Positions 34,836 through 44,200 of a DNA stretch of 64,000 bases are shown in pieces. The position numbers and the translations under genes were made by a program. Positions within the stretch are counted from its first letter, which is position 1, and every line of letters begins with the position of its first letter. Under the pieces are notes generated by a model. That model was not told the origin of the DNA. It did not search any database and saw nothing but the letters and a program-made list of their open reading frames with translations. The DNA lies in NCBI GenBank assembly GCA_963204725.1, contig CAUJHH010000034.1, positions 16,056 to 80,055 of the forward strand, read 5' to 3'. This DNA comes from Planctomycetota bacterium. GTDB taxonomy: Bacteria > Planctomycetota > Phycisphaerae > Phycisphaerales > UBA1924.

Positions 34836-37800
34836 GTGGACTGGCAAGTCGAATCATGCCTTAGATCAGCAGCGTTTGTCAGTTCGACAAGCGCCGACCT
34901 AGGCGATTGCCGGCGCATGGCTTCCTCCGTGCTCCTGCAAGCAGGTATTCTGCCAATCATTCAGGATCATTTCGGTCCCGACGGTCGCACGTTGGAAGGC
35001 ATGCTGATTGACAAGGTTCTCTCTTGCGATGCGGTCATCTGCCTCGTCGCTCACGCCTTCGGCACGGCTCCATCGGAAGAAGTCGGGGACGGGCGTTCGT
35101 TCACTCAGCTGGAGTACGACTTAGCCGTCAGGTACGACAAACCGCTGTACATTTTTGTCGCCTCCGATGAGTTCGCGGCATCCCATCCTGTCAGTCAATC
35201 CAATGACCACCGTGATCGGCAAATGCGGCACAGGCAAGCGATCCTCCAGGGTGCCCACAAGTACGAGGTGTTCTCTTCGCCCGCGCAGCTAGAGCGACTG
35301 CTGCTCGCCCTCGTTCGCCCGCTGTCGGAGAACTCTCGACGACGCGCTTTTCAATACATCCATAGTCCGGCGCTACCGTCTTGCTTTGTAGGGCGCGTGG
35401 ATGAACTGGCTCAACTCAACAAGTGTTTGGATGCACGCTCCCCAGCGGTGGTGACTCTCCTGGGTATGGGCGGCCAAGGCAAGACGACCCTGCTCGCGCA
35501 CACGTTGCGGCAGCGAGAGGTGCTCCCATTCGCTGCAGGATTGTGGGTGTCGGCCGAGTTTGATGGGTACGGGTTCAGTGAGTTCTTGGATGCGGCGCTG
35601 ATTACGTTCATGGGTGAAAGGTTCCGCAAACTCGATATGCCGCACGTTGGAGCTCGAGTTCAGCGGCTGCTCAGGCTTATGCAAGCCCGGCCATTGCTGA
35701 TCGTCATCGACGCGATTGAGCGGTGGCTGCGCGGTTGGGCGGGGCGAGCATCAATCGAGGGCTTCCATGACCTCTCCCTGCGCCAGGGCGTATCAGAAGA
35801 GCTCGATGGATTCCTTCGGCAGGCAAGTGGGCTGGACAACGGATCACATCTCGTGCTTACAGGCCGGGTGCTCCCCAGTGCCCTGGACGCGGTTTCGTGC
35901 GCGATCGTTCCGGTTCTTCCGCCCAGCAGTTCCGAGACCGGTCTTCAGGGCCTGGGAGCTGAGGCAGCTGCACAACTCCTGGATTCGTTGGGAGTAAAGG
36001 CGCCTCCCGAGAAGCTGAGGGAAGTTGCGAGGTTGCTCGTGTGCCATCCGCTCGCGATCACCGGATTCGCTCGAATCGCGCATCGTACCGGGCCTCACTG
36101 GGAGTCACTATTGGCCCGAACCGGGCGGGACCCAAGCGGCATGCTCGGAGCCGTGCTCGATCAGATGCGGCGCCATCTCCCCGACCGTGAGCGTTCCGAA
36201 GCGATTATGCGCATTGCAGCGGTGCTGCCCGAAGGTACGCCCATCGCCCTCTTGCACTGGTTGATGCGGCCGAGCACGCCGAGTGCCTCCGAGCCCGATT
36301 TGCTGCCCCACGTGCTTGCGCTTGCAGACTGGAACTTGCTGGTCTGGGATTCCCCGACCATCACCGTGCGGCTCCACGCACTCGTTGCCGAGTACTTTGC
36401 CAAGCTCGTTTCACCACAGGAGACGCAGTTCATTCACTCCCGGGCGGCTTCCTGGTTCGAGCAACAGGCCGCTGTCGCGTGTCAGCCGGATGATTGGTCG
36501 CGGAACGTGCTTTACGCGAGTCGGCACCTCGTCGCCGCCGGGGACTCGCTCGCTGCGTTGCGCATGCTCCTGACGACGAGCCGCTTCGGGTGCACATTGG
36601 TCGACCGGATGATCACGTGTGGGCATCTGTGCGAGTGCGCTGAGGCAATTGAGCTCGTTCGGAGTTCAAGCCGCGGCCTGCAAGAGGTTGACTGCATCCT
36701 CGCTCGAGCGCGGGTGCACGCAGAACTGGAGATTTCGCATCAATCACTGATAGACCTCGAGCGCGCGACCGAGATCATCTCGAAGGGCACAGAGCCGATG
36801 TTGGTCTCAACCCAGGTTGCGCTTGCGCAATGCTTCGCATACCGCGGCCTGATTCACATCGAATCGGGGAAGACCAGCAACGCCATCCCGCTACTAGACG
36901 TTGCAGCATCCCTGTTCCTGCACGTCGTGAATCACTCCCCCGAAGCGACCATCCACTACGCGAAGACCATCACCAACCGAGGTCTGGCCCGAAGCCACAT
37001 AGGGCAATGGGACGAGGCGGAGTCCGACTACCGGGTTGCGACAGAGATTCTTCAACGCGTGGGGAATGAACACAATGGAGAAGCGACCGCAATCGCTCGC
37101 GACATCGAAACGAGGCACGCGGCACTTCTGCTCGAACGCGGAAGGGCCGAAGCTGCGGCCCGGGCCCTAGAGCCCATCGTGTGTCAATGTCCGGCGCGCG
37201 GCGCGCAGACGGTGCTCAACAAGCACGATCTTTCTTCCCGCGTCTATTTGGCCGCCGCGTACACTGGCTGCGGCAACCCTATCGCCTGCTTAGAGGTCAC
37301 TGAACCGCTCGTCGCTGCGCTTGAAGAACTGTCGATTACGGGAAACCGTCGTTTCGACGGCATCCTTGCTCTGGCGTTGATCAACCAGGCGGAAGCGCTC
37401 TTGGACTTGGGGAGAGTGGTTGAGGCAGAGCGTGCGTCGGATCGCGCGGTCTCGTTGTACGATGACCTGATCGCGGGCGGTTCCTTTCAGTTTGGCGCAC
37501 AGAGGGGTAACGCGCTATTCAGACGGGCTGAAGCTCGGGTCCGCGGTCAGAAGCCGGGCCCGGGGCGCTTGGACTACGCCCTTGCCATCGCGATCGCGAG
37601 AGCGTGGATCAGGGATTGGTCCGAAGAGTGCGATGTTGTCGTCGTTTTCTCAACCAACGCCATCCGAGCGACGCGATTCATACCCGAGGGGTTTAACGCG
37701 GAGGCGAGAGAGATGATTGAGGTCCTCAGAGAGTGCTGGGCGATCGTTACGGGTCGGCGAGCCATGGTCGCCGCCAGCGTCCATTGCCACGATATGATTC

Positions 37801-37871
37801 TTGCAAACCGCGGGCGGATCTCGGCTTTAGCCGAGCGTTTCGGTACCATCTGGCAAGGAGAAGGACCCTAG
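34836..37871 (+). CDS. DUF4062 - STAND NTPase - TPR protein (NLR-like), plus-strand operon
   Basis: 1011 residues from GTG 34836 with GGAG seven bases upstream, 13 bases after the RyR gene. The N-terminal DUF4062 domain (FVSSTSADLGDCRRMASSVL, SFTQLEYDLAVRYDKPLYIF) resembles TIR/SLOG-like effector folds. The STAND NTPase has FVGRVDELAQL, Walker A LLGMGGQGKTTLLAH (~209), and Walker B LLIVIDAIERW (~286). A winged-helix part and about 450 residues of TPR-like helices follow (FAYRGLIHIESGKTSNAIPL, ARSHIGQWDEAESDY). This is the architecture of bacterial NLR-like immune proteins: TPR senses, NTPase oligomerises, N-terminus acts. The trigger is unknown. Confidence 0.85.
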   Translation: MDWQVESCLRSAAFVSSTSADLGDCRRMASSVLLQAGILPIIQDHFGPDGRTLEGMLIDKVLSCDAVICLVAHAFGTAPSEEVGDGRSFTQLEYDLAVRYDKPLYIFVASDEFAASHPVSQSNDHRDRQMRHRQAILQGAHKYEVFSSPAQLERLLLALVRPLSENSRRRAFQYIHSPALPSCFVGRVDELAQLNKCLDARSPAVVTLLGMGGQGKTTLLAHTLRQREVLPFAAGLWVSAEFDGYGFSEFLDAALITFMGERFRKLDMPHVGARVQRLLRLMQARPLLIVIDAIERWLRGWAGRASIEGFHDLSLRQGVSEELDGFLRQASGLDNGSHLVLTGRVLPSALDAVSCAIVPVLPPSSSETGLQGLGAEAAAQLLDSLGVKAPPEKLREVARLLVCHPLAITGFARIAHRTGPHWESLLARTGRDPSGMLGAVLDQMRRHLPDRERSEAIMRIAAVLPEGTPIALLHWLMRPSTPSASEPDLLPHVLALADWNLLVWDSPTITVRLHALVAEYFAKLVSPQETQFIHSRAASWFEQQAAVACQPDDWSRNVLYASRHLVAAGDSLAALRMLLTTSRFGCTLVDRMITCGHLCECAEAIELVRSSSRGLQEVDCILARARVHAELEISHQSLIDLERATEIISKGTEPMLVSTQVALAQCFAYRGLIHIESGKTSNAIPLLDVAASLFLHVVNHSPEATIHYAKTITNRGLARSHIGQWDEAESDYRVATEILQRVGNEHNGEATAIARDIETRHAALLLERGRAEAAARALEPIVCQCPARGAQTVLNKHDLSSRVYLAAAYTGCGNPIACLEVTEPLVAALEELSITGNRRFDGILALALINQAEALLDLGRVVEAERASDRAVSLYDDLIAGGSFQFGAQRGNALFRRAEARVRGQKPGPGRLDYALAIAIARAWIRDWSEECDVVVVFSTNAIRATRFIPEGFNAEAREMIEVLRECWAIVTGRRAMVAASVHCHDMILANRGRISALAERFGTIWQGEGP

Positions 37872-37904
37872 CACGGCTTGTGCCTCAAGAGTTGGAGGCC
37901 CGAC

Positions 37905-38735
37905 ATGGCAATGACATCCGGTGGTGGCCGCGGATCCTCGTCCTACTCGTATACGACCACGGTCAGTTACACGTTGGACGAGGCGCTCCAGGGCGCTGCC
38001 CAAGGATCGCTCGAGCCCTTGCAGGTGTATGCGCAGCTCCCCGTGCCTTTAAAGGCGATTGCTGACGAACTGGCGACTCGCGGCGGTGGGAAACCCTTCA
38101 CGTCGGCGCCGTCTTCGGAACAACGCGCCGCAATGGGCGCGCTGCGAGAGCACATTCATCGCGCCAATGCGGGCCAGTCCCGGCGGCTCTCGCTGCTGGA
38201 GGCGATCCGGGAGGCGGCGAGCGGCACTGTGGACGGTGTGGCAGTCTTCCGGGCAAGCCCGCCGGAGCTGCAGGCAATTCTTGATGCGATTGCCAAGAAT
38301 TCAGGAAGCAAAGGGTTCTGCGAAGCGACATCGGCCACACGCGCCACCGCGCTGGCCACCCTCTTGGGGATGCTTAGCCAGCAAAACGGGGCCTCCACGA
38401 ACGCCGATGATGCAGGTACAGCCCAACGTGCGGCGGGACCGGCACCCCATGTCTTTCAGTCTGTTGCAGCACCGCCCCAGGCCCGCACTACAGCATCGCC
38501 CAACAACGCGCCGAGCATGAATTCGCAGGAGACTTCGTCCAACATGAACCGCAACGCGGGGAAGCCGGAGCGTGGAACGGACTTTCAGGAACTCACAGGG
38601 ACCACCGTACAGAGGGAAACTGTCGCGTCAGCACGCCGACTGAAGAATCAGTGTCGCGTTTGCGGTCGTCCGATCAGCCTGTTTATACGCCTATTCAGCG
38701 GAAGAACCCATTCGAGATGCCGGACGGCTTCTTAG
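37905..38735 (+). CDS. Unknown protein with C-terminal zinc-ribbon-like motif, last gene of RyR operon
   Basis: 276 residues from ATG 37905 with GGAGG six bases upstream. An N-terminal Ser/Gly-rich tail (TSGGGRGSSSYSYTTTVSYT) precedes a helical part (residues ~20-150). A long low-complexity linker rich in alanine, threonine and asparagine follows, and the end has CRVCGRPISLFIRLF and a CxxxxxC-like HSRC that together could bind zinc. No family recognised. It follows the STAND gene by 33 bases. The disordered linker and short ribbon suggest an adaptor or substrate of the system. Confidence 0.65.
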   Translation: MAMTSGGGRGSSSYSYTTTVSYTLDEALQGAAQGSLEPLQVYAQLPVPLKAIADELATRGGGKPFTSAPSSEQRAAMGALREHIHRANAGQSRRLSLLEAIREAASGTVDGVAVFRASPPELQAILDAIAKNSGSKGFCEATSATRATALATLLGMLSQQNGASTNADDAGTAQRAAGPAPHVFQSVAAPPQARTTASPNNAPSMNSQETSSNMNRNAGKPERGTDFQELTGTTVQRETVASARRLKNQCRVCGRPISLFIRLFSGRTHSRCRTAS

Positions 38736-38858
38736 GCTAGGGAGGCATGAGCATCCCGAAGACGCTTGCCAATCGGTCACGCTGAGCCGTTCGCGCGTCG
38801 CATGGCGGAGATCCTCCTCATGTGCTCCGCCACCACCGACCAACAGCGCCTGCATTAG

Positions 38859-39266
38859 TCACTGTGGGCGTCCAGCCGACGATACGCCGATCGCGCGGCC
38901 CACCTCCGTCGGGTTCATCTCTACGAACACCTTGTCCGCAGCCGCCACATCGGGCGGAAACGCAGTTCCTTCGACCCTCCCTCGCAAGAATCGCACCGGC
39001 TTGCCGAGTTGCCGCGCAATCTTGTGCTCGATGTCCACGCCCTTCGCGCTGTGCGTGTTCTTGCCACAGATCACCAGCACGACGTCCGACCTGGCGATGC
39101 GTTCGCGGGCCTCCGTCTGCCAGCGGCCGTCGGCGGAGTGCTTGATGGATTCGTCGATCCATTGCTTCTCGAAGCCGAGCAGCTTGAGCTGCGACACGAG
39201 CCACTCCTTTCGGTCGTTGTCGTGCTCGTAGTCGAAGCTGATGAATACGCGGCGGGGATTCGGCAT
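38859..39266 (-). CDS. ThsB-like TIR domain protein (MTH538/DUF1863 type)
   Basis: 135 residues from ATG 39266 with GGAGAGG six bases upstream. RRVFISFDYEHDNDRKEWLV, RERIARSDVVLVICGKNTHS and KGVDIEHKIARQLGKPVRFL match the TIR-like family that includes Thoeris ThsB, which makes NAD-derived signal molecules. The glutamate in VDIEHKIA is the candidate catalytic residue. It lies 34 bases downstream of the SLOG-SLATT gene in the same operon. By analogy with Thoeris, it would make a nucleotide signal that the SLOG-SLATT protein reads. Confidence 0.85.
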   Translation of the reverse strand: MPNPRRVFISFDYEHDNDRKEWLVSQLKLLGFEKQWIDESIKHSADGRWQTEARERIARSDVVLVICGKNTHSAKGVDIEHKIARQLGKPVRFLRGRVEGTAFPPDVAAADKVFVEMNPTEVGRAIGVSSAGRPQ

Positions 39267-39300
39267 GGGTGTCCTCTCCATAAGGCTACGCGTCCGATCG

Positions 39301-41103
39301 CTATGCTGGCTCAATCGGCGGCTTCCCGTACAGAATCCGCCAGTCCGTCACCTCATCCATCATCGCCGCGGCGGCCGGAGCCACCACCCGGTAAACGTCC
39401 GCGGTGGTGTACGCTCGGCCCGAATCGCGCAGGGCTCGCAGCGCCTTCTCGCTCTGCCCGAGTCCCTCCGCCATGGACGCCGATCGTTCCGCCAGACGCC
39501 TGAACTCGCCCTGCTCCGAAATCGCGTGCGCCGCCGCGGCCGTCGCTGGCAGCGCCGCGCTCAGCAGCGTGAGAATCGCCGCGATGTGCTCCTCGTGGAT
39601 CACCAAGTGACCGATGCATGCGGCGGCGGTGAGGATAAACATCGCCCGGGCGGCGGCGTGCAAGCGGAGGTTCACGCGCGCGAGCTGGCGGGCGGTGCTG
39701 CGGTGATACGCCACCTGCCCATCAGGCCCGCCGATCCATTGCGTGAACACGATGTCTAAGCAATTCGCCGCATACTCGGGAGTGACCCTGGCGGAGGGCA
39801 TGCCCTCCAGCCGGAGCGCGGCACGGAACCGCCAGTTCATCGGCGTGCTGCGTGGGTCGCCGAACGCCTGGTGCGCCGGGGGGCGTGAGGAGGGCGTCAC
39901 GCGCGCCAGCGGCCACAGATACCGCATCTGACGGAGTTGCTCGGCGTAGTACCGGCAGTCGATGGACTTCTGGTGCCAGCGGCCGCGGTTGGCCAAGACA
40001 ATGAGCGTGACGATTGTCGCGATCGTGACGAGTTCCAAACCGATCCACACGGCTTGCCACGCCGGAATCACGACCACCATCAATGCGATCACGACGGCGA
40101 GCGCGCCGAGCAGGTAGTTCAAGAGGAACGCGCCCCGATAGAGACCGGCGAAGTAGTTCGCAGGCCGATCCGTCTGGTCGTAGTACTTCTTGAACGGCGT
40201 CTCAGACTGGGCCGACACGTGAGGAGCCGACCCGCCTTCTGTCGTCGCCACTGGGCTGGGTGGCGGCGGGTAGGCGACCGCCTTCACGAAGTACCTCCAC
40301 ACATAGCCGAGCAGCGACCGCTCGGGCCACGACTTTGTGAGGCACGCGGCGAAGTCCAGTTGCGACGTGCAAGCGATGGCGCCCGCGTGGGTGCGGTGCT
40401 TCTCTTCGGGCAATCGCAGAAGGCGGTTGAGCACTTCGGAAAGCCGCGCGGCCCACGAGTCGTGCTCGACGATGCAGTCTTTCGCCTCGCCGACGCGGAG
40501 CCGCAGGCGGATGACGCCCTGTTTGTCGGGCTGAAGCCAGATGATGGGGATCTCCTGGCTCGCGGCCTCGGCGACGATCTGGGCGGTGCCGCCCTGACCA
40601 TTGGCGGGCTTGCCGTCCCAGATAGCGATCACCAGGTCGGACTGTGCGAGCATGACTCGCCCGACGGTCTGATACGCGAGGCTCTCGTTGGCACGATCGC
40701 CGTCGAGCTCGAAGACGGCCGTGGCCTTCGAGAGCAGGTCGTTGAACTCTTGCTTGGAGTCTTCGGATTTGAAGTCGTGGTCATACTCCTCGCGCAGGAA
40801 CGGAAGCGGGCATTGCAGTTGGTAGCCGGCGGACAGGCCTTCTTGTGCGACAAGCCGGTCGGCGCCTTCAGCGATCGGAGAGATGATGCGTAGCAGGGGC
40901 GACTTGGAGGCATGCCCAGACTTCGGGTCCTGCGTCACCTTCGAGGCGGCATCCCCGATCGTGCTGAGCACCTCACGCACCCGCACTCGGATCTCGGCCG
41001 CTTGATCGGCAGAGAGAGACCGATGGCCGGTGATTCCGACGCGGAGAGCGAGTTGCAGCCCTTTGTTGTTTGTGTAGTTGATGCTGATGTCCTTTGGCGG
41101 CAT
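39301..41103 (-). CDS. SLOG-SLATT fusion membrane protein (putative nucleotide-gated effector)
   Basis: 600 residues. The N-terminal SLOG domain (about 15-205) has LRVGITGHRSLSADQA, IISPIAEGADRLVAQEG and LVIAIWDGKPANGQGGTAQI, the Rossmann-like ligand-binding pattern. A linker precedes two pairs of membrane helices: NYLLGALAVVIALMVVVI and IGLELVTIATIVTLIVLA (~335-385), then AMFILTAAACIGHLVI and IAAILTLLSAALPATAAA (~500-540). The layout is that of SLATT effectors, proposed to form pores on nucleotide binding. The STAND gene lies upstream and the ThsB-like gene downstream. Inference: a Thoeris-like system with a membrane effector instead of a SIR2 NADase. Confidence 0.82.
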   Translation of the reverse strand: MPPKDISINYTNNKGLQLALRVGITGHRSLSADQAAEIRVRVREVLSTIGDAASKVTQDPKSGHASKSPLLRIISPIAEGADRLVAQEGLSAGYQLQCPLPFLREEYDHDFKSEDSKQEFNDLLSKATAVFELDGDRANESLAYQTVGRVMLAQSDLVIAIWDGKPANGQGGTAQIVAEAASQEIPIIWLQPDKQGVIRLRLRVGEAKDCIVEHDSWAARLSEVLNRLLRLPEEKHRTHAGAIACTSQLDFAACLTKSWPERSLLGYVWRYFVKAVAYPPPPSPVATTEGGSAPHVSAQSETPFKKYYDQTDRPANYFAGLYRGAFLLNYLLGALAVVIALMVVVIPAWQAVWIGLELVTIATIVTLIVLANRGRWHQKSIDCRYYAEQLRQMRYLWPLARVTPSSRPPAHQAFGDPRSTPMNWRFRAALRLEGMPSARVTPEYAANCLDIVFTQWIGGPDGQVAYHRSTARQLARVNLRLHAAARAMFILTAAACIGHLVIHEEHIAAILTLLSAALPATAAAAHAISEQGEFRRLAERSASMAEGLGQSEKALRALRDSGRAYTTADVYRVVAPAAAAMMDEVTDWRILYGKPPIEPA

Positions 41104-41250
41104 GGTCTATGGACTCCGAGTCGCCGAGGCTGCGGGCTTGATCTGAATGCACATGGAGTGCCTCACGCTTCTGGCCAAGGCGCGTCAGGTGGCACTGCGG
41201 ATGCTTCGCCCCACTGCGGCTCGCCTTCAAGGGTGACAGGCTGTTCTTGC

Positions 41251-44200
41251 TCATGTCAGTTTGGCAATCCATCCATGTAGGCGCTCCCTTTCTGAAGCGG
41301 GAGTGTCGGGGTTGCGGATAAGGTCTTCCAAGACTCCCTGAAGTTCTGCGCGGCTCTCCGCAGTCTCAGGAATAGTGCAACCGGGTCCCATCATGGCACT
41401 CGCAAGGCTTCGGATGCTTTCCGGCGCGTCCGTAAGTCTTGCGATGATCCGGAATTGGCGAAGCGCCTCGGGCTCGCTGCCCATCGCGTCGTAGGTGTGC
41501 GCCAACATGAGTCGAAACTCCGCCCGTTTGTCCGGAGGGATGGACTTCTCATCCACAAGCGCGAGAAGATCCTCTAGCACCGTCACGGACAGGCCCAGGT
41601 GCTTCGCGATGAACAGCCGTTCAATGCGAGCCGACCGTACCAAGTTGGGATGTTGAGCGCCGATACCTATGCATGCGGTCAGGTCCGAGATGGCGGAGGT
41701 GCTTTGGCCTCCTTCTTCATGAACCTGCGCCCGATGAAGCAACGCTGAGGCTCGCTGCTTTGGTGGAATATCTTCCTTGGAGTCTGCAACAACAGTTAAC
41801 ACCCCCTCTGCTTCGGGCAACCGATTGGACTTCGCATAGAGCCTGCCAAGGTCCACTCTCGCTTTCAATACGAGGAGCGGTGGTGCGTCGGAACATTCGA
41901 TCGCTGCTTGCAGGTCCGCAATTGCTTCGGAGCCGCGACCCAGTTCTTCAAGCACAAGGGCACGCGGAGCCAGCGCCGAGGGGCGTAAGCCCGCACGAGG
42001 AGTTGGGATGAGGAGAGCTTGCGAAAGACAAGCAAAGGCCCTGTCGTACATGCCCATCTCCGCGTGCGCACATCCACACAACACGGTCGCCTCGCCTTGC
42101 CATGGCCCCGCATCACTCCCAAACGATGCGATCGTCTCGCAGTCTGCTACCGCCCCCGGATAGTTATTGGCGCGGGTTCGTGCATCCGCTCGCTCATAGA
42201 ACGCCTGCGCCAGCTGAGGCGTGTGATGGGAATCCAACTTGACCAGCTCTCGCAAATCACTGATCGCCCCGTCTTGATCGCCGGTGTTGCGCAGGACCTG
42301 CGAACGATCCTGCAACGCCCCCATCCGACAATCCACCGGGGCGTCAGCGGTACGCAAGACCGCGTCAAGGTCAGCCAAGGCGGCATTGTGGTCCCCGAGC
42401 AAACCGTACAGCCCAGCGCGCTGGAGAAGAGAGACTGCACGAGTGTCTGGCTCGGCAAGAGGGTGCCTGATGGCAGCGGAAAGATCGTCGATGGCCTCCG
42501 CGGTCTTACCCATTCGAGTCCGAGCAAATGCTCGTTGGTTGCAAACACCAGGGGTAATCGGCGCACCCCAGCTCAGACCTCGCATCATCTCCGTGAATAG
42601 CCGCTCGGCCTCTTCAAAGTGCTCTTCTGCGAGCAAGTCTGACGCCTGGATACCGAGAGCAGTTAGTTCTTCTGCGGAGCGGGGGGTAGGGGCTGGGAGC
42701 GAGGACAGCGAAGCGAGAAAGTGTTCCGACTGAATTAGCAAGGGACGAGCACCAAGTAATTGGGCCATGCGTTTCACGTCGCCGAGGAGCAAGCGTGCGA
42801 GATCGACATCGCCTCGCTCAAAGGCGAGCGTTGCGCGGTTCATCGTGGCACGAGCCAGTTCTCTCTTATTGTCGAGATCTCGATAACGCTTGACTTGGTC
42901 ATCCATCATCCTTTCGGCGAGGTCGAAATCGTGCTGATCTCTCGCGATCAAGCCAAGTGTGCCTGTGGCAAACGCTGCACCGTTCGCGAGGCCCGCCGTC
43001 TCGCACAATGCCAGCTGCTCCTCAGCGAGCGCTTTGGCGCGAGCAAGCGTCGCCCGGTCATGGCCCGCGATCTCCCGGAGGAGTAGGGCCCTGTTGCCCA
43101 GGCATCGCGTGCGGATGAGAACATCTTTACTCTGAGCGGTCAGCGGTTCCATCTCATCGAGCAGCTTGAGAGCCTCGCTCGGCCTACCAGTTTCCTTGAG
43201 CATCCGGGCCGAGCCATCGAGTGCGATGAGCAGTCCGGACTCACTTTGCTCCTCGCGAGCCAGTCGGAGTGCGAACGTCTCCAAACACCCGGCCTCCTCA
43301 AACTGGCCACGATGCATGAAATTCTGCGCATTGTCGTCCAAAGCGCGAATGAGGAGTTCGAGCGTTGCAGTGGAATGTCCGGCTGCCGCAGCCGCCTCTG
43401 TAAGAGCAGCTTCCGCAGCGGATCGATTGGCGCTAACGAGGTATAGCGAGGCTAGCCGGGCATGGTGCGCCGGAATCTCGTGCCCTTGATCAATGCGTTC
43501 GCAGAGTTCGATTGATTGCCGAACAACACGAATCGCATTCGTCGTGTCTCCGGACCGCTCATAGAGCTCTCGCTCGCCGGCAAGAAGAAACAGATCCTCC
43601 AGCGGATCACCGAGGCGTTCACACCATCGTCGCTCTTCCCGTAGCAGAGTTGCGGCCCGGTCTACCTGTCCCTGCCGGAGGAGTATCTGGGCCTGATTAC
43701 CGATGGCTCGATGAAGCCCGTGGATCTCGCCGATATCCCGACAAAGCTCTTCTGACGTATGCAGCAATGCGAGAGCGCGGGTGGAATCGGCAAGGGACTC
43801 GTGTATCAGAGCCTGATTGGCAAGAGATCGTTGCAGTGCCGCGAAAAGTCCATGGCGGCGGCAGATTGTTTCCTCCTCTTGGTGAAGTGATAGAGCCTCC
43901 TTCCAGCGGCCCATTTGATACTTGATGCTTGCCTGATTCGCAATGCTCGCTTGAACTCCGCTTGGTCTGCCAGCTGCTCTGTCGATTGCCTCCGCTTGGG
44001 CAAATGACGCCAGTGCGTCCGACAGTTGACCGCGACGGCCATACAGGCGCCCGAGAAGATTCAACGCAGCTGCTTCAGCATGAGAAATGCCGCTTGCTTT
44101 GCCTGTGCGTTCCATTTCACGTGCGACTTCCTGTGCCTCGCCTAATCGGCCGAGCTGAATCAGGATGTCCGCTTGATTGCCCAGCGTTGGAATCAGATCA

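Noticed and set aside
38859..41103. Calling the TIR and SLOG-SLATT pair a standard type I Thoeris system
   Set aside because: There is no SIR2 domain; the SLOG protein has membrane helices instead, so only a Thoeris-like logic can be claimed.
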